A DNA stretch of 17,131 bases, from NCBI RefSeq assembly GCF_044373315.1, contig NZ_JBILQK010000078.1, forward strand, positions 1-17,131, in the 5' to 3' direction. Under the pieces are notes generated by a model, which worked only from the letters and a program-made list of their open reading frames with translations, ran no database searches and had not been told where the DNA came from. Position 1 is the first letter of the stretch. Every line of letters starts with the position of its first letter. This document shows, one piece after another, positions 1 to 6,236 of the stretch. This DNA is from JACDQM01 sp044373315. Its GTDB lineage: Bacteria; Pseudomonadota; Gammaproteobacteria; Burkholderiales; Burkholderiaceae_C. The position numbers and the translations under genes are program-made.

Positions 1-307
1 GCGGCAGCTCAACGCCGAGCTTGGCCATTTCCTCGCGGTAGAACTCGTCGGGCACCTGGATCAGGATGCCCGCGCCGTCGCCCATCAGCTTGTCGGCACC
101 GACCGCACCGCGGTGGTCCAGGTTCTCGAGGATCTTCAGACCCTGCTGAACGATGTTGTGCGCCTTCTTGCCCTTGATATGGGCCACGAAGCCGAGACCG
201 CAAGCATCTTTCTCGTTGCTGGGACGGTAGAGGCCATGTTCGGCCAGGGTCTGGATTTCCTCGGCGCTGGCGACCACGCCCGCTTGTCCGCTTTGTGCTG
301 CAGCCAT
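1..307 (-). CDS. gltB: Glutamate synthase (GOGAT) large subunit, N-terminal fragment
   Basis: The first 102 codons of the large (alpha) subunit of NADPH-dependent glutamate synthase are present; the rest lies left of the window. The enzyme moves the amide nitrogen of glutamine to 2-oxoglutarate and yields two glutamates. The ATG is at 307-305, with a GGAG Shine-Dalgarno about seven bases upstream. Residues 26-46 carry the family N-terminus with DACGLGF; Cys36 is the expected nucleophile of the class II glutamine amidotransferase domain. In this family a propeptide is removed so that this Cys becomes residue 1, so residues 1-35 should be the propeptide. NLDHRGAVGAD and MGDGAGILIQ further on are also characteristic. 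The gene is downstream of dgt, separated by a RAYT gene, and has its own weak candidate promoter. Identification is firm; only the length is cut. Confidence 0.95.
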   Translation of the reverse strand, partial: MAAAQSGQAGVVASAEEIQTLAEHGLYRPSNEKDACGLGFVAHIKGKKAHNIVQQGLKILENLDHRGAVGADKLMGDGAGILIQVPDEFYREEMAKLGVELP

Positions 308-340
308 TGCAATCTCCGCATCAAACTTCAATGGGCGCAA

Positions 341-368
341 ATTTAATGCGGTGCAGCAAATCGGACAA
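341..368 (-). promoter_or_regulatory. Candidate sigma-70 promoter of gltB
   Basis: Reading leftwards, TTGTCC (368-363; 4/6 to the -35 consensus), a 16-bp spacer and TTAAAT (346-341; 4/6 to the -10 consensus) lie 33 bases before the gltB start codon. The -35 is only nine bases from the GGGGTCAGAC repeat that ends the RAYT unit, so the transposase insertion leaves little native upstream DNA. Both hexamers are weak matches, so this is a suggestion only. Confidence 0.3.
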
Positions 369-377
369 GCTTGATTA

Positions 378-390
378 AATGGGGTCAGAC
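378..390. repeat. Left outer inverted repeat of the RAYT unit
   Basis: AATGGGGTCAGAC, an exact inverted match to 1165-1177 at the other end of the unit. It lies between the end of the transposase gene and the candidate gltB promoter. Confidence 0.65.
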
Positions 391-424
391 ACCTTGATGG
401 CAAAAGCCAGCAAATGACCCAGCA

Positions 425-1144
425 TTATTTGGGGACAGAGTCGTTGTTGCTTGGCTTTGTCGCGCCCGGCGGCCGTCCGCGCGGGCGCGGGCTGACCGGG
501 CGGACCGCCGTCTTTGCCAGTTCGGCCAGGAATTTCGGCGAGCCCAGCGGCCAGCCCTTCAGCGCGGAATCGACCAGCGCCTGCTGCTCGGCTGGGCTGC
601 TGCCCTCTTCAAGCCAGCGGCGGTAGTGCATTTCCCGGTCGAACGGCGTGTTGCCCAAGGCCCAGTAGGCGGCCGGGTCGCTGACCAACGGGTCGCGCCG
701 CTGGCCGACATGGTGCTGGCAGCTGGACCAGGGGTAGTCCGACGGCCCCAGCACCAAACCAGCGCGCACCGGGTTGAGCTCGATGCAGCGCATTGCGGGC
801 AGCAGGTGGACGGAAGGCTCCAGCGGCGCCGCGCGGTAGCGCCCTTCCCACAAGGTGCCGCTGCGGCCATGACGTCGGTTGAAGGCGGCCACATAGCGAC
901 GACCCAGCGACTGCATCATGCGGCCCAGGCCCGCGTCAGTGCTGGGTGTCAGCAGCAGATGCAGGTGGTTGTCCATCAGCACATAGGCGTGAATGACCAC
1001 CTTGTGCGTGGCGGCACACTCCTGCAGCGCAGCCAGCAACGTGCGGCGGTCCTCATCGTCCAGCACGATGGGCTGGCGGTTGTTGCCGCGGTGGATCAGG
1101 TGCTGGGTCAGCCCGGCCTGGGCCAGGCGGGGAAGTCTTGCCAT
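425..1144 (-). CDS. REP-associated tyrosine transposase (RAYT, Y1/HUH family)
   Basis: A 239-residue single-strand DNA transposase of the IS200/IS605-related Y1 family, RAYT branch. The HUH metal-binding motif is intact (His60-Leu61-His62 in MDNHLHLLL). The probable catalytic tyrosine is Tyr84 in RRYVAAFNRRH. Other family blocks are HRGNNRQPI (18-26), GTLWEGRYRA (96-105) and ELNPVRAGLV (122-131). The basic, Pro-rich tail PRPRGRPP (219-226) is also typical. Such proteins cut and join DNA at short palindromic extragenic repeats. The gene has no frameshift or missing catalytic residue, so it may be active. It reads with the surrounding minus-strand genes, 48 bases after dgt. The ATG at 1144 gives the full conserved N-terminus (MARLPRLAQAG). 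Its stop and last codons overlap the inner flanking repeat. Confidence 0.92.
   Translation of the reverse strand: MARLPRLAQAGLTQHLIHRGNNRQPIVLDDEDRRTLLAALQECAATHKVVIHAYVLMDNHLHLLLTPSTDAGLGRMMQSLGRRYVAAFNRRHGRSGTLWEGRYRAAPLEPSVHLLPAMRCIELNPVRAGLVLGPSDYPWSSCQHHVGQRRDPLVSDPAAYWALGNTPFDREMHYRRWLEEGSSPAEQQALVDSALKGWPLGSPKFLAELAKTAVRPVSPRPRGRPPGATKPSNNDSVPK
431..442. repeat. Left inner, diverged copy of the RAYT repeat
   Basis: GGGGACAGAGTC matches ten of twelve bases of GGGGTCAGACTC, the complement of 1163-1174. It is a direct repeat of the outer copy starting at 381, offset by 50 bases. It lies inside the transposase gene and encodes part of its last residues (DSVPK). Confidence 0.55.
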
Positions 1145-1162
1145 GGGGTTACAGCCTTCATC

Positions 1163-1177
1163 GAGTCTGACCCCATT
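1163..1177. repeat. Right inverted repeat of the RAYT unit
   Basis: GAGTCTGACCCCATT. Bases 1165-1177 are the exact complement of 378-390. It sits in the 48-base gap between dgt and the transposase gene, 19 bases upstream of the transposase start codon, so it forms part of its leader. Confidence 0.65.
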
Positions 1178-1192
1178 ATCTGCCGGGCGCGC

Positions 1193-2323
1193 TCAGCCCA
1201 GCAGCCGCTGCCCTGTCAGCCGCTCATGCTCGCGCATCGCGAAGCGGTCGGTCATGCCGGCGATGTAGTCGGCGCAGGCCCGCGCATGGTTGGCGCTGTC
1301 GGCAAAGTCGGGCGGCAGGCGCTGCGGGTCGTTCATATAGATCTCGAACAACTCGCGCAGGATCTGCTCGGCACAGGCACGCTTGCCCTGCACCTGCGGA
1401 TGGCGGTAGAGGCTGGCGAACAGGAAGCGCTTGAGCTCGCTGCTCTGGGTGCGCATCGGTGCACTGAAGTGCAGCAGCGGCGGCGCGCGCCGCACCGCAT
1501 CGATATCTGGCGGTTGCAGCTCGTTCAAGGCGGCGCGGGTGGTGTCGATGATGTCGTAGACCTGGTCGGACAACATGCGGCGAATCGTCTCGAACAGCAG
1601 GCGCTTGCCCGTGAGCTGAGGGTGATCCGCCAGCGTGCTGCGCAGATAGCGCTGCACCAGCGGCACGGCCTCCAGCTGCTCCAGCGTCAACAGGCCGGAG
1701 CGCACGCCATCGTCAATGTCATGGGCGTTGTAAGCCACCTCATCCGCCAGATTGCACAGCTGTGCTTCCAGGCTTGGCTGCTGGCCGTTGAGAAAACGCC
1801 AGGCCACGCCACCGGGCTCCTGCGCCTCCAGCAACTCGGCGTTGCGGCGGCTGCAGTGCTTGAGGATGCCCTCGCGGCTCTCGAAGCTCAGGTTGAGCCC
1901 GTCGAAGTCCGGGTAGCGCAGCTCCAGCTTGTCGACCACGCGCAGCGACTGCAGGTTGTGCTCGAAGCCGCCATGGGCCTTCATGCATTCGTCCAGCACG
2001 TCCTGCCCGGCATGGCCGAAGGGCGTGTGGCCCAGATCATGCGCCAGCGCAATGGTCTCGATCAGGTCCTCGTCCAGACCCAGGCTGCGGCCGATCGAGC
2101 GGCCCAGCTGCGCGACTTCCAGCGAATGCGTCAGCCGCGTGCGGAACAGGTCGCCCTCGTGATTCAGGAACACCTGGGTCTTGTAGACCAGGCGCCGAAA
2201 GGCGCTGCTGTGCACGATCCGGTCGCGGTCGCGCTGGTATTCGCTGCGCGTCGGTGCGGACGGCTCAGGATGGCGGCGGCCGCGGCTCTTGGCGGGATCG
2301 GCAGCGCAGGCGGCCCGGGTCAT
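1193..2323 (-). CDS. dgt: Deoxyguanosinetriphosphate triphosphohydrolase-like protein (HD domain)
   Basis: A 376-residue HD-superfamily dNTP triphosphohydrolase, a family that splits dNTPs into deoxynucleoside and tripolyphosphate. The metal-binding residues are visible in order: His66 (RTRLTHSLEV), His95-Asp96 (ALAHDLGHTPFGH) and Asp194 (NLADEVAYNAHDID). The N-terminal block SEYQRDRDRIVHSSAFRRL and KTQVFLNHEGD are typical of the Dgt-like (type 2) subfamily. The substrate range of this subfamily is not predictable, so dGTP need not be preferred. I chose the ATG at 2323, seven bases after the aroB stop, rather than an in-frame ATG at 2371, which would overlap aroB by 41 bases and add residues unlike the family. 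The Shine-Dalgarno is weak, which suggests read-through from aroB. This is the usual aroB-dgt order of Burkholderiales. Confidence 0.93.
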   Translation of the reverse strand: MTRAACAADPAKSRGRRHPEPSAPTRSEYQRDRDRIVHSSAFRRLVYKTQVFLNHEGDLFRTRLTHSLEVAQLGRSIGRSLGLDEDLIETIALAHDLGHTPFGHAGQDVLDECMKAHGGFEHNLQSLRVVDKLELRYPDFDGLNLSFESREGILKHCSRRNAELLEAQEPGGVAWRFLNGQQPSLEAQLCNLADEVAYNAHDIDDGVRSGLLTLEQLEAVPLVQRYLRSTLADHPQLTGKRLLFETIRRMLSDQVYDIIDTTRAALNELQPPDIDAVRRAPPLLHFSAPMRTQSSELKRFLFASLYRHPQVQGKRACAEQILRELFEIYMNDPQRLPPDFADSANHARACADYIAGMTDRFAMREHERLTGQRLLG

Positions 2324-2330
2324 GTCGCGC

Positions 2331-3416
2331 TCAGCCGCAGTGCGCTTCAAGCACCTGGGCCACCAGCGCATCGTCCACGCTGTGCATGCCGGCGCGGCCC
2401 AGCGCCTCGATCAACACGAAGCGGATCGCCCCACCCTCGGACTTCTTGTCCACCCGCATCAGCTGCAGATAGCGCTCCAGCCCCAGCTTCGGTGCGACGG
2501 TCGGCAATCCGGCCCGCTCAACGATGCGCTGCATGCGCTCAACAAAATCTGCCGGCATCAGCCCGGCGCGCGCCGACAGATCGGCGGCCAGCACCATGCC
2601 GCAGCCCACCGCTTCGCCATGCAGCCACTCGCCGTAGCCCAGGCCGGTCTCGATCGCATGGCCGAAGGTGTGGCCGAAGTTCAGGATGGCGCGCAGCCCC
2701 TGCTCGCGTTCATCCTGCCCCACCACCCAGGCCTTGATCTCGCAGCTGCGTTGCACGGCGTGGGCCAGTGCCGCCTTGTCGCGTGCCATCAGCGCGTCGA
2801 CATTGAGCTCGATCCAGCTCAGGAACTCGGCATCCGCGATGGGGCCGTACTTGATCACCTCGGCCAGTCCGGCTGACAGCTCGCGCTGCGGCAGCGTGTC
2901 CAGCGTGTCCAGATCGGCGATCACCCGCACCGGCTGGTAGAAGGCGCCGATCATGTTCTTGCCCAGCGGGTGGTTGATCGCGGTCTTGCCGCCCACCGAG
3001 GAATCCACCTGCGACAGCAGCGTGGTCGGCACCTGCACGAAGGGCACGCCGCGCATATAGATCGCGGCGGCAAAGCCGGTCATGTCGCCGATCACGCCGC
3101 CACCGAGTGCGAACAGCACGGTCTTGCGGTCGCAGCCCTGGGCCAGCAGGTGGTCGCAGATCTGGTTCAGCGAGGCCCAGTCCTTGTGTTGCTCGCCGTC
3201 GCTCAAGACCACGGCATCGACGCGCCCGTAGTGCGGCAGCAGCTGGCTGCGCAAGGCTTCCAGATAGAGCGGGGCCACCGCATCGTTGGTGACGATCACG
3301 GCCGCTGCGGCGCGCGGCAGGCCTTGCCAGCTGAGTGAGTCGGCCACCAGGCCGGAACCGATGTAGATGTCGTAGCTGCGCTCATCCAGCGCAATGGGGA
3401 CCGTGATGCGATTCAT
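2331..3416 (-). CDS. aroB: 3-Dehydroquinate synthase
   Basis: A 361-residue enzyme that converts DAHP to 3-dehydroquinate, the second step of the shikimate pathway, using NAD+ and a divalent metal. The NAD-binding glycine-rich stretch is at 105-114 (GGGVIGDMTG). It is followed by PTTLLSQVDSSVGGKTAIN (130-148) and the KNMIGAFYQP block. The metal ligands are Glu186 (AEVIKYG), His249 (FGHTFGHAIE) and His266 (EWLHGEAVG). Length and motif spacing are standard. The ATG at 3416 lies 42 bases after the aroK stop and leads directly into the normal N-terminus. Nothing in the gene is unusual. Confidence 0.98.
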   Translation of the reverse strand: MNRITVPIALDERSYDIYIGSGLVADSLSWQGLPRAAAAVIVTNDAVAPLYLEALRSQLLPHYGRVDAVVLSDGEQHKDWASLNQICDHLLAQGCDRKTVLFALGGGVIGDMTGFAAAIYMRGVPFVQVPTTLLSQVDSSVGGKTAINHPLGKNMIGAFYQPVRVIADLDTLDTLPQRELSAGLAEVIKYGPIADAEFLSWIELNVDALMARDKAALAHAVQRSCEIKAWVVGQDEREQGLRAILNFGHTFGHAIETGLGYGEWLHGEAVGCGMVLAADLSARAGLMPADFVERMQRIVERAGLPTVAPKLGLERYLQLMRVDKKSEGGAIRFVLIEALGRAGMHSVDDALVAQVLEAHCG

Positions 3417-3458
3417 GGCCGCAAGTGTACGGGCGTGGCCCCGTCCGCCTGTGGCGCG

Positions 3459-4022
3459 TCAGAGCCGCTTCTCAGCGCCCACGGTGGCCGCGACGCGATC
3501 AGGACTGACTAGGCCGGCCAGCTCCAGCTGCATCAGCACCATATTGACCAGGGCATGCACCGAGGGGCGCCCGGTTTCCATCACGTAATGGGCGGCCTCG
3601 CGGTACAGCGGGTCACGCTGGGCATAGAGCTCACGCAGCTTCTTCAGCGGATCACGTACCTGCAGCAAGGGGCGCTTGGTGTCGTAACGCAGACGACGGA
3701 ACAACTCATCTGGTGATGAGCGCAGGTAGAGCACGATGGCTCCGTCATGCAAGGCGCGCCGGTTCTCCTCACGAAGAACCGCTCCACCTCCCGTGGCCAG
3801 CACGATCTCCCGGTCACCGCCGACCAGCTCCCGGATGACCGAAGCCTCGACGGCACGGAATGCCGCCTCGCCCTCGCGATCGAAGAAGCTGCGGATGCTC
3901 TCACCCAGCTGCTTCTCGATCTCGGCGTCGGAGTCCAGGCATGGGACTCCGAGCTGGCGGGCCAGTTGTGCACCCACTGTTGATTTGCCACTGCCGGGCA
4001 TGCCGACAAGGGCAACTTTCAT
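3459..4022 (-). CDS. aroK: Shikimate kinase
   Basis: A 187-residue kinase that phosphorylates shikimate at the 3-position with ATP. The Walker A motif is GMPGSGKST (7-15). The DSD motif (30-32), Arg56 in the FDREGEAAFR block and GGG at 78-80 form the shikimate site. Arg117 (KRPLL) lies in the lid, and Arg136 in QRDPLY is the adenine-site region. The start ATG at 4022-4020 shares its A with the stop of the upstream lipoprotein gene (TGATG). No clear Shine-Dalgarno precedes it, so re-initiation by ribosomes finishing the lipoprotein is likely. In most relatives aroK follows pilQ directly, so coupling to a different gene is unusual. Confidence 0.97.
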   Translation of the reverse strand: MKVALVGMPGSGKSTVGAQLARQLGVPCLDSDAEIEKQLGESIRSFFDREGEAAFRAVEASVIRELVGGDREIVLATGGGAVLREENRRALHDGAIVLYLRSSPDELFRRLRYDTKRPLLQVRDPLKKLRELYAQRDPLYREAAHYVMETGRPSVHALVNMVLMQLELAGLVSPDRVAATVGAEKRL

Positions 4023-6181
4023 CAGTTGGTGCAGGCCGAGAAGCCCGTCGGAGCAGGGTTCTTGCTCAGAAACTGCGAGTACGTCGACACCAAACCGCTC
4101 GGCGCCTTGAAGCTGATCGAGATGGTGCCAGAGCTGGTCACATCATCAAACTTGTAGCTCACGGCTGCACCGGTCGGGGTCGAGGTGCTCGGCACGGGTG
4201 TGCCACCCAACACAGTCACTGCCAAGCCGGAAGTGGCGGCTGCGGTGATCACCGTTCCCGCTGCGACCGGGTTGTATGCCACTGGATTCGCGTCAGCCAC
4301 GGTAAAAGTGAGGACATCCGCGGTACTCACACCGTACAGACCAGCTACCCCAAAGAGGCGGTAGTCAGTCTTCTGCGCCACATCGTTGACGTAGTGCGTC
4401 GTCAGATTGAGCGGCGCCGTGCAACTGCCCGACTGGCCGACGGCATTGGGATGCCAGGCCGTACCCCACAGCGGGCGAGCCGATGAGGTCGAGAAGATGG
4501 TCTGCACCGCACGGCGCACATAGATCGGCTTGGCACTGCGGGCCCAGGTCTGGCTGCAGGTACCGGGGCGCGAGGGGATGCTGACCCCAGTCGCCAGCAA
4601 GGCCGACGGCGAAGCCAGACATTCCTTGGTGCCATCCCCAGTGGTGCCCGAGATGAACTGATCTTCGGCACTGAAGTAGAAGTTGTCGAACTTGCGGTCC
4701 AGGAAGATGTCGCCCAGGTCCTGGAACAGTTCGCCATCGTCATAAGTGTTGTTGCCATTGAGGTCCAGGAAGGACTTCTCGCCCAAGGCATAGGCCACCA
4801 CCGTGACGCGGCCATCAGTGGGCACCGGGTCGGCGGTCACGAAGTTGGCGGTGGTTGAGGCGATGCCTTTGTCGGAAGTGGCTGTCTGCTTGATGGCCTG
4901 GATCTGACCACCCTCAGTGACGAAGTTGATGGCCGTGCCATCCGGCACCGGGTTGCCCAGACGATCCGACGCGACCACGGTGTAGGTGTTCGGCGTGCCC
5001 TGGAGGTTGTAGCCCTCGATATTGATCGTGCCCTGTGCCATCGAGAAATTAAGCTGCGAAGGCAGGCCGACTGCCACGGCCAGCACACTCGAAACCGTGG
5101 AGATGCTGCTGCCCTGCAGCGTTGCCTTGATGCGGACAGGCGTCGGCACCGTGCCCGAATTGACGCGGACGATCACCTTGCCTTCGCTGTCGGTGATCTT
5201 GCTAACCGAGGTGCTACCACCGTCCAGCGTCAGCCCACCGACCAGCACGGTCGGCTCCAGCACGACGCTCTGGCCGGGCAGGCCGTTGTTGTTGGCATCT
5301 TTGACCTGGAAGATGACGTTGGAGTTCTCGACCAAGCCGGATCCACGCAGGTAGATGTTCGACGGGCTGGCCGACACGAAACCGATGCTCGATGCCTGCG
5401 GGGAGCTGACCGGCAGCGTCAGCGACTGCGTCAAGGTCGTACCCGCCACCGAAATCTGCAGGTTCTCGGAGCTCGCCACCGCGCCGCAACCGCCATCACG
5501 GAAGGTGAAGGTCGCGCGGCCCGTCGTGGTCGTCTGGCTGGCGGGCGTGATCGTGCCCTTGCCCGATGTCGTGCATGAGGAGGTGATGGAGATGCTCACT
5601 GCGCTGTTCGCGCTGGTGCCAGCAAGCGCCACGGTCAGATTGGCCTGGCCATAGGCCGACAGGTTCGCCACATCCGAAGTGAAGGACGAGATCGTCACAT
5701 TGGTGGCCGTCAGCTGGAAGCCGGTCTTGGCCGAGTATTCCTTCTCGAGGTAGCTGACAGTCGCCTTGACCATGTCCGCACCGGCGGTTGTCGACTGCGC
5801 GGGCGACAGCACCACGGAAGCCACGCCATTGGCGTCAGTCAAGGCAGAGGCGGCACTGAAGGCGCCGAGGCCTCCATCGGTTGTGAACTTCACGACCAGG
5901 CCGGGAATGGCCGAGCCTGCCTTGTTCTTGACGGTCGCGGTGACGGTTGCCGGCGCGCCGGCCGTCACCGTGGTCGAGGACAGCGCCACAGCCACCGTGG
6001 CCGCATCGGTCACGGTTGAGCCGCCACCGCCAGTGCCGCCACCGGTCGATCCGCCACCACCACCCACCAGCGGGTCACCTGCAGAACCGCCGCCGCCACC
6101 GCAGGCGCTCAGCATCGCCACCAGGACGAACCCCGCCACGGCGCGCAGCGACGCGGACTTCATCGCAAAAACTTTATTCAT
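4022..6181 (-). CDS. Large Ig-like (Big-1/invasin-type) domain lipoprotein, function unknown
   Basis: A 719-residue secreted lipoprotein. Residues 1-27 are a lipoprotein signal ending in the lipobox LSAC, with Cys27 as the lipidation site. A Gly-rich spacer follows to about 57. I see three to four beta-sandwich repeats of bacterial Ig-like type, approximately 62-155, 160-260, 263-370 and 373-468. The signs are TVTAGAPATVTATVKNKAG, LTDANGVASVVLSP and DRLGNPVPDGTAINF. Residues 473-484 form an EF-hand-like loop in an acidic segment. Residues 511-620 contain Cys521, Cys542 and Cys587 and match no domain I recognise; 621-705 may be a last beta domain. AGGAG nine bases upstream supports the start at 6181. 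The gene lies 55 bases after pilQ and overlaps aroK by one base. An adhesive or pilus-linked surface role is my inference only. Base composition appears slightly less GC-rich than its neighbours. Confidence 0.85.
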   Translation of the reverse strand: MNKVFAMKSASLRAVAGFVLVAMLSACGGGGGSAGDPLVGGGGGSTGGGTGGGGSTVTDAATVAVALSSTTVTAGAPATVTATVKNKAGSAIPGLVVKFTTDGGLGAFSAASALTDANGVASVVLSPAQSTTAGADMVKATVSYLEKEYSAKTGFQLTATNVTISSFTSDVANLSAYGQANLTVALAGTSANSAVSISITSSCTTSGKGTITPASQTTTTGRATFTFRDGGCGAVASSENLQISVAGTTLTQSLTLPVSSPQASSIGFVSASPSNIYLRGSGLVENSNVIFQVKDANNNGLPGQSVVLEPTVLVGGLTLDGGSTSVSKITDSEGKVIVRVNSGTVPTPVRIKATLQGSSISTVSSVLAVAVGLPSQLNFSMAQGTINIEGYNLQGTPNTYTVVASDRLGNPVPDGTAINFVTEGGQIQAIKQTATSDKGIASTTANFVTADPVPTDGRVTVVAYALGEKSFLDLNGNNTYDDGELFQDLGDIFLDRKFDNFYFSAEDQFISGTTGDGTKECLASPSALLATGVSIPSRPGTCSQTWARSAKPIYVRRAVQTIFSTSSARPLWGTAWHPNAVGQSGSCTAPLNLTTHYVNDVAQKTDYRLFGVAGLYGVSTADVLTFTVADANPVAYNPVAAGTVITAAATSGLAVTVLGGTPVPSTSTPTGAAVSYKFDDVTSSGTISISFKAPSGLVSTYSQFLSKNPAPTGFSACTN
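4730..4765 (-). other. EF-hand-like calcium loop in the Ig-like lipoprotein
   Basis: Codons 473-484 encode DLNGNNTYDDGE. Asp, Asn, Asn, Thr, Asp and Glu fall at loop positions 1, 3, 5, 7, 9 and 12, which is the canonical EF-hand or dockerin-like pattern. More acidic residues follow (FQDLGDIFLD). There is no obvious flanking helix pair, so this would be an isolated calcium loop at a domain junction rather than a full EF-hand. Confidence 0.5.
6011..6100 (-). repeat. Gly/Ser/Thr-rich low-complexity spacer of the lipoprotein
   Basis: Codons 28-57, directly after the lipidated cysteine, encode runs of four to five glycines separated by Ser/Thr, made of repeated GGT/GGC codons. The coding strand is accordingly rich in short G tracts. 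It probably acts as a flexible tether between the membrane anchor and the Ig-like rod, and such tracts vary easily in length. Confidence 0.7.
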
Positions 6182-6200
6182 TTCATCTGACTCCTGCTTT

Positions 6201-6225
6201 GCACACCCGGTTTTCCGGTGCGTGC
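6201..6225 (-). other. Imperfect hairpin between pilQ and the lipoprotein gene
   Basis: A CCGG/CCGG core closes a four-base loop (TTTT on the plus strand, AAAA in the minus transcript). Bulged outer pairs GCAC/GTGC extend it. It lies directly ahead of the lipoprotein Shine-Dalgarno (AGGAG at 6195-6191). No T tract follows on the minus strand, so it is not a standard terminator. It could protect or set the relative level of the downstream message, or it could be chance. Confidence 0.3.
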
Positions 6226-6236
6226 ACCTCCCTTGA

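Larger units (their letters stand above)
378..1177 (-). mobile_element. RAYT unit: transposase gene bounded by GGGGTCAGAC inverted repeats
   Basis: An 800-bp unit holds a single transposase gene. It is bounded by a perfect 13-base inverted repeat: AATGGGGTCAGAC at 378-390 and its complement GTCTGACCCCATT at 1165-1177. A third, diverged copy (GGGGACAGAGTC, 431-442) sits just inside the left end. No clear target-site duplication is visible outside the repeats. The unit lies between dgt and gltB, genes that are neighbours in many Burkholderiales. RAYT genes are usually single-copy and tied to short palindromic repeats rather than behaving as ordinary insertion sequences. The exact boundaries are my inference from the repeats. 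Confidence 0.6.

Noticed and set aside
378..1177. A full insertion sequence with target duplications
   Set aside because: Repeats bound the unit, but I see no clear direct duplication outside 378 and 1177, and RAYT genes do not normally move like classical IS elements.
626..2737. A 703-codon open frame on the plus strand opposite the transposase, dgt and aroB
   Set aside because: It runs antisense through three well-recognised genes, its translation is His/Gln/Ala/Arg-rich with no family motif, and such long antisense frames are a normal by-product of high-GC codon use.
6011..6105. G-quadruplex in the lipoprotein Gly spacer
   Set aside because: The coding strand has many GG pairs but few GGG runs, and the pattern is fully explained by consecutive glycine codons.
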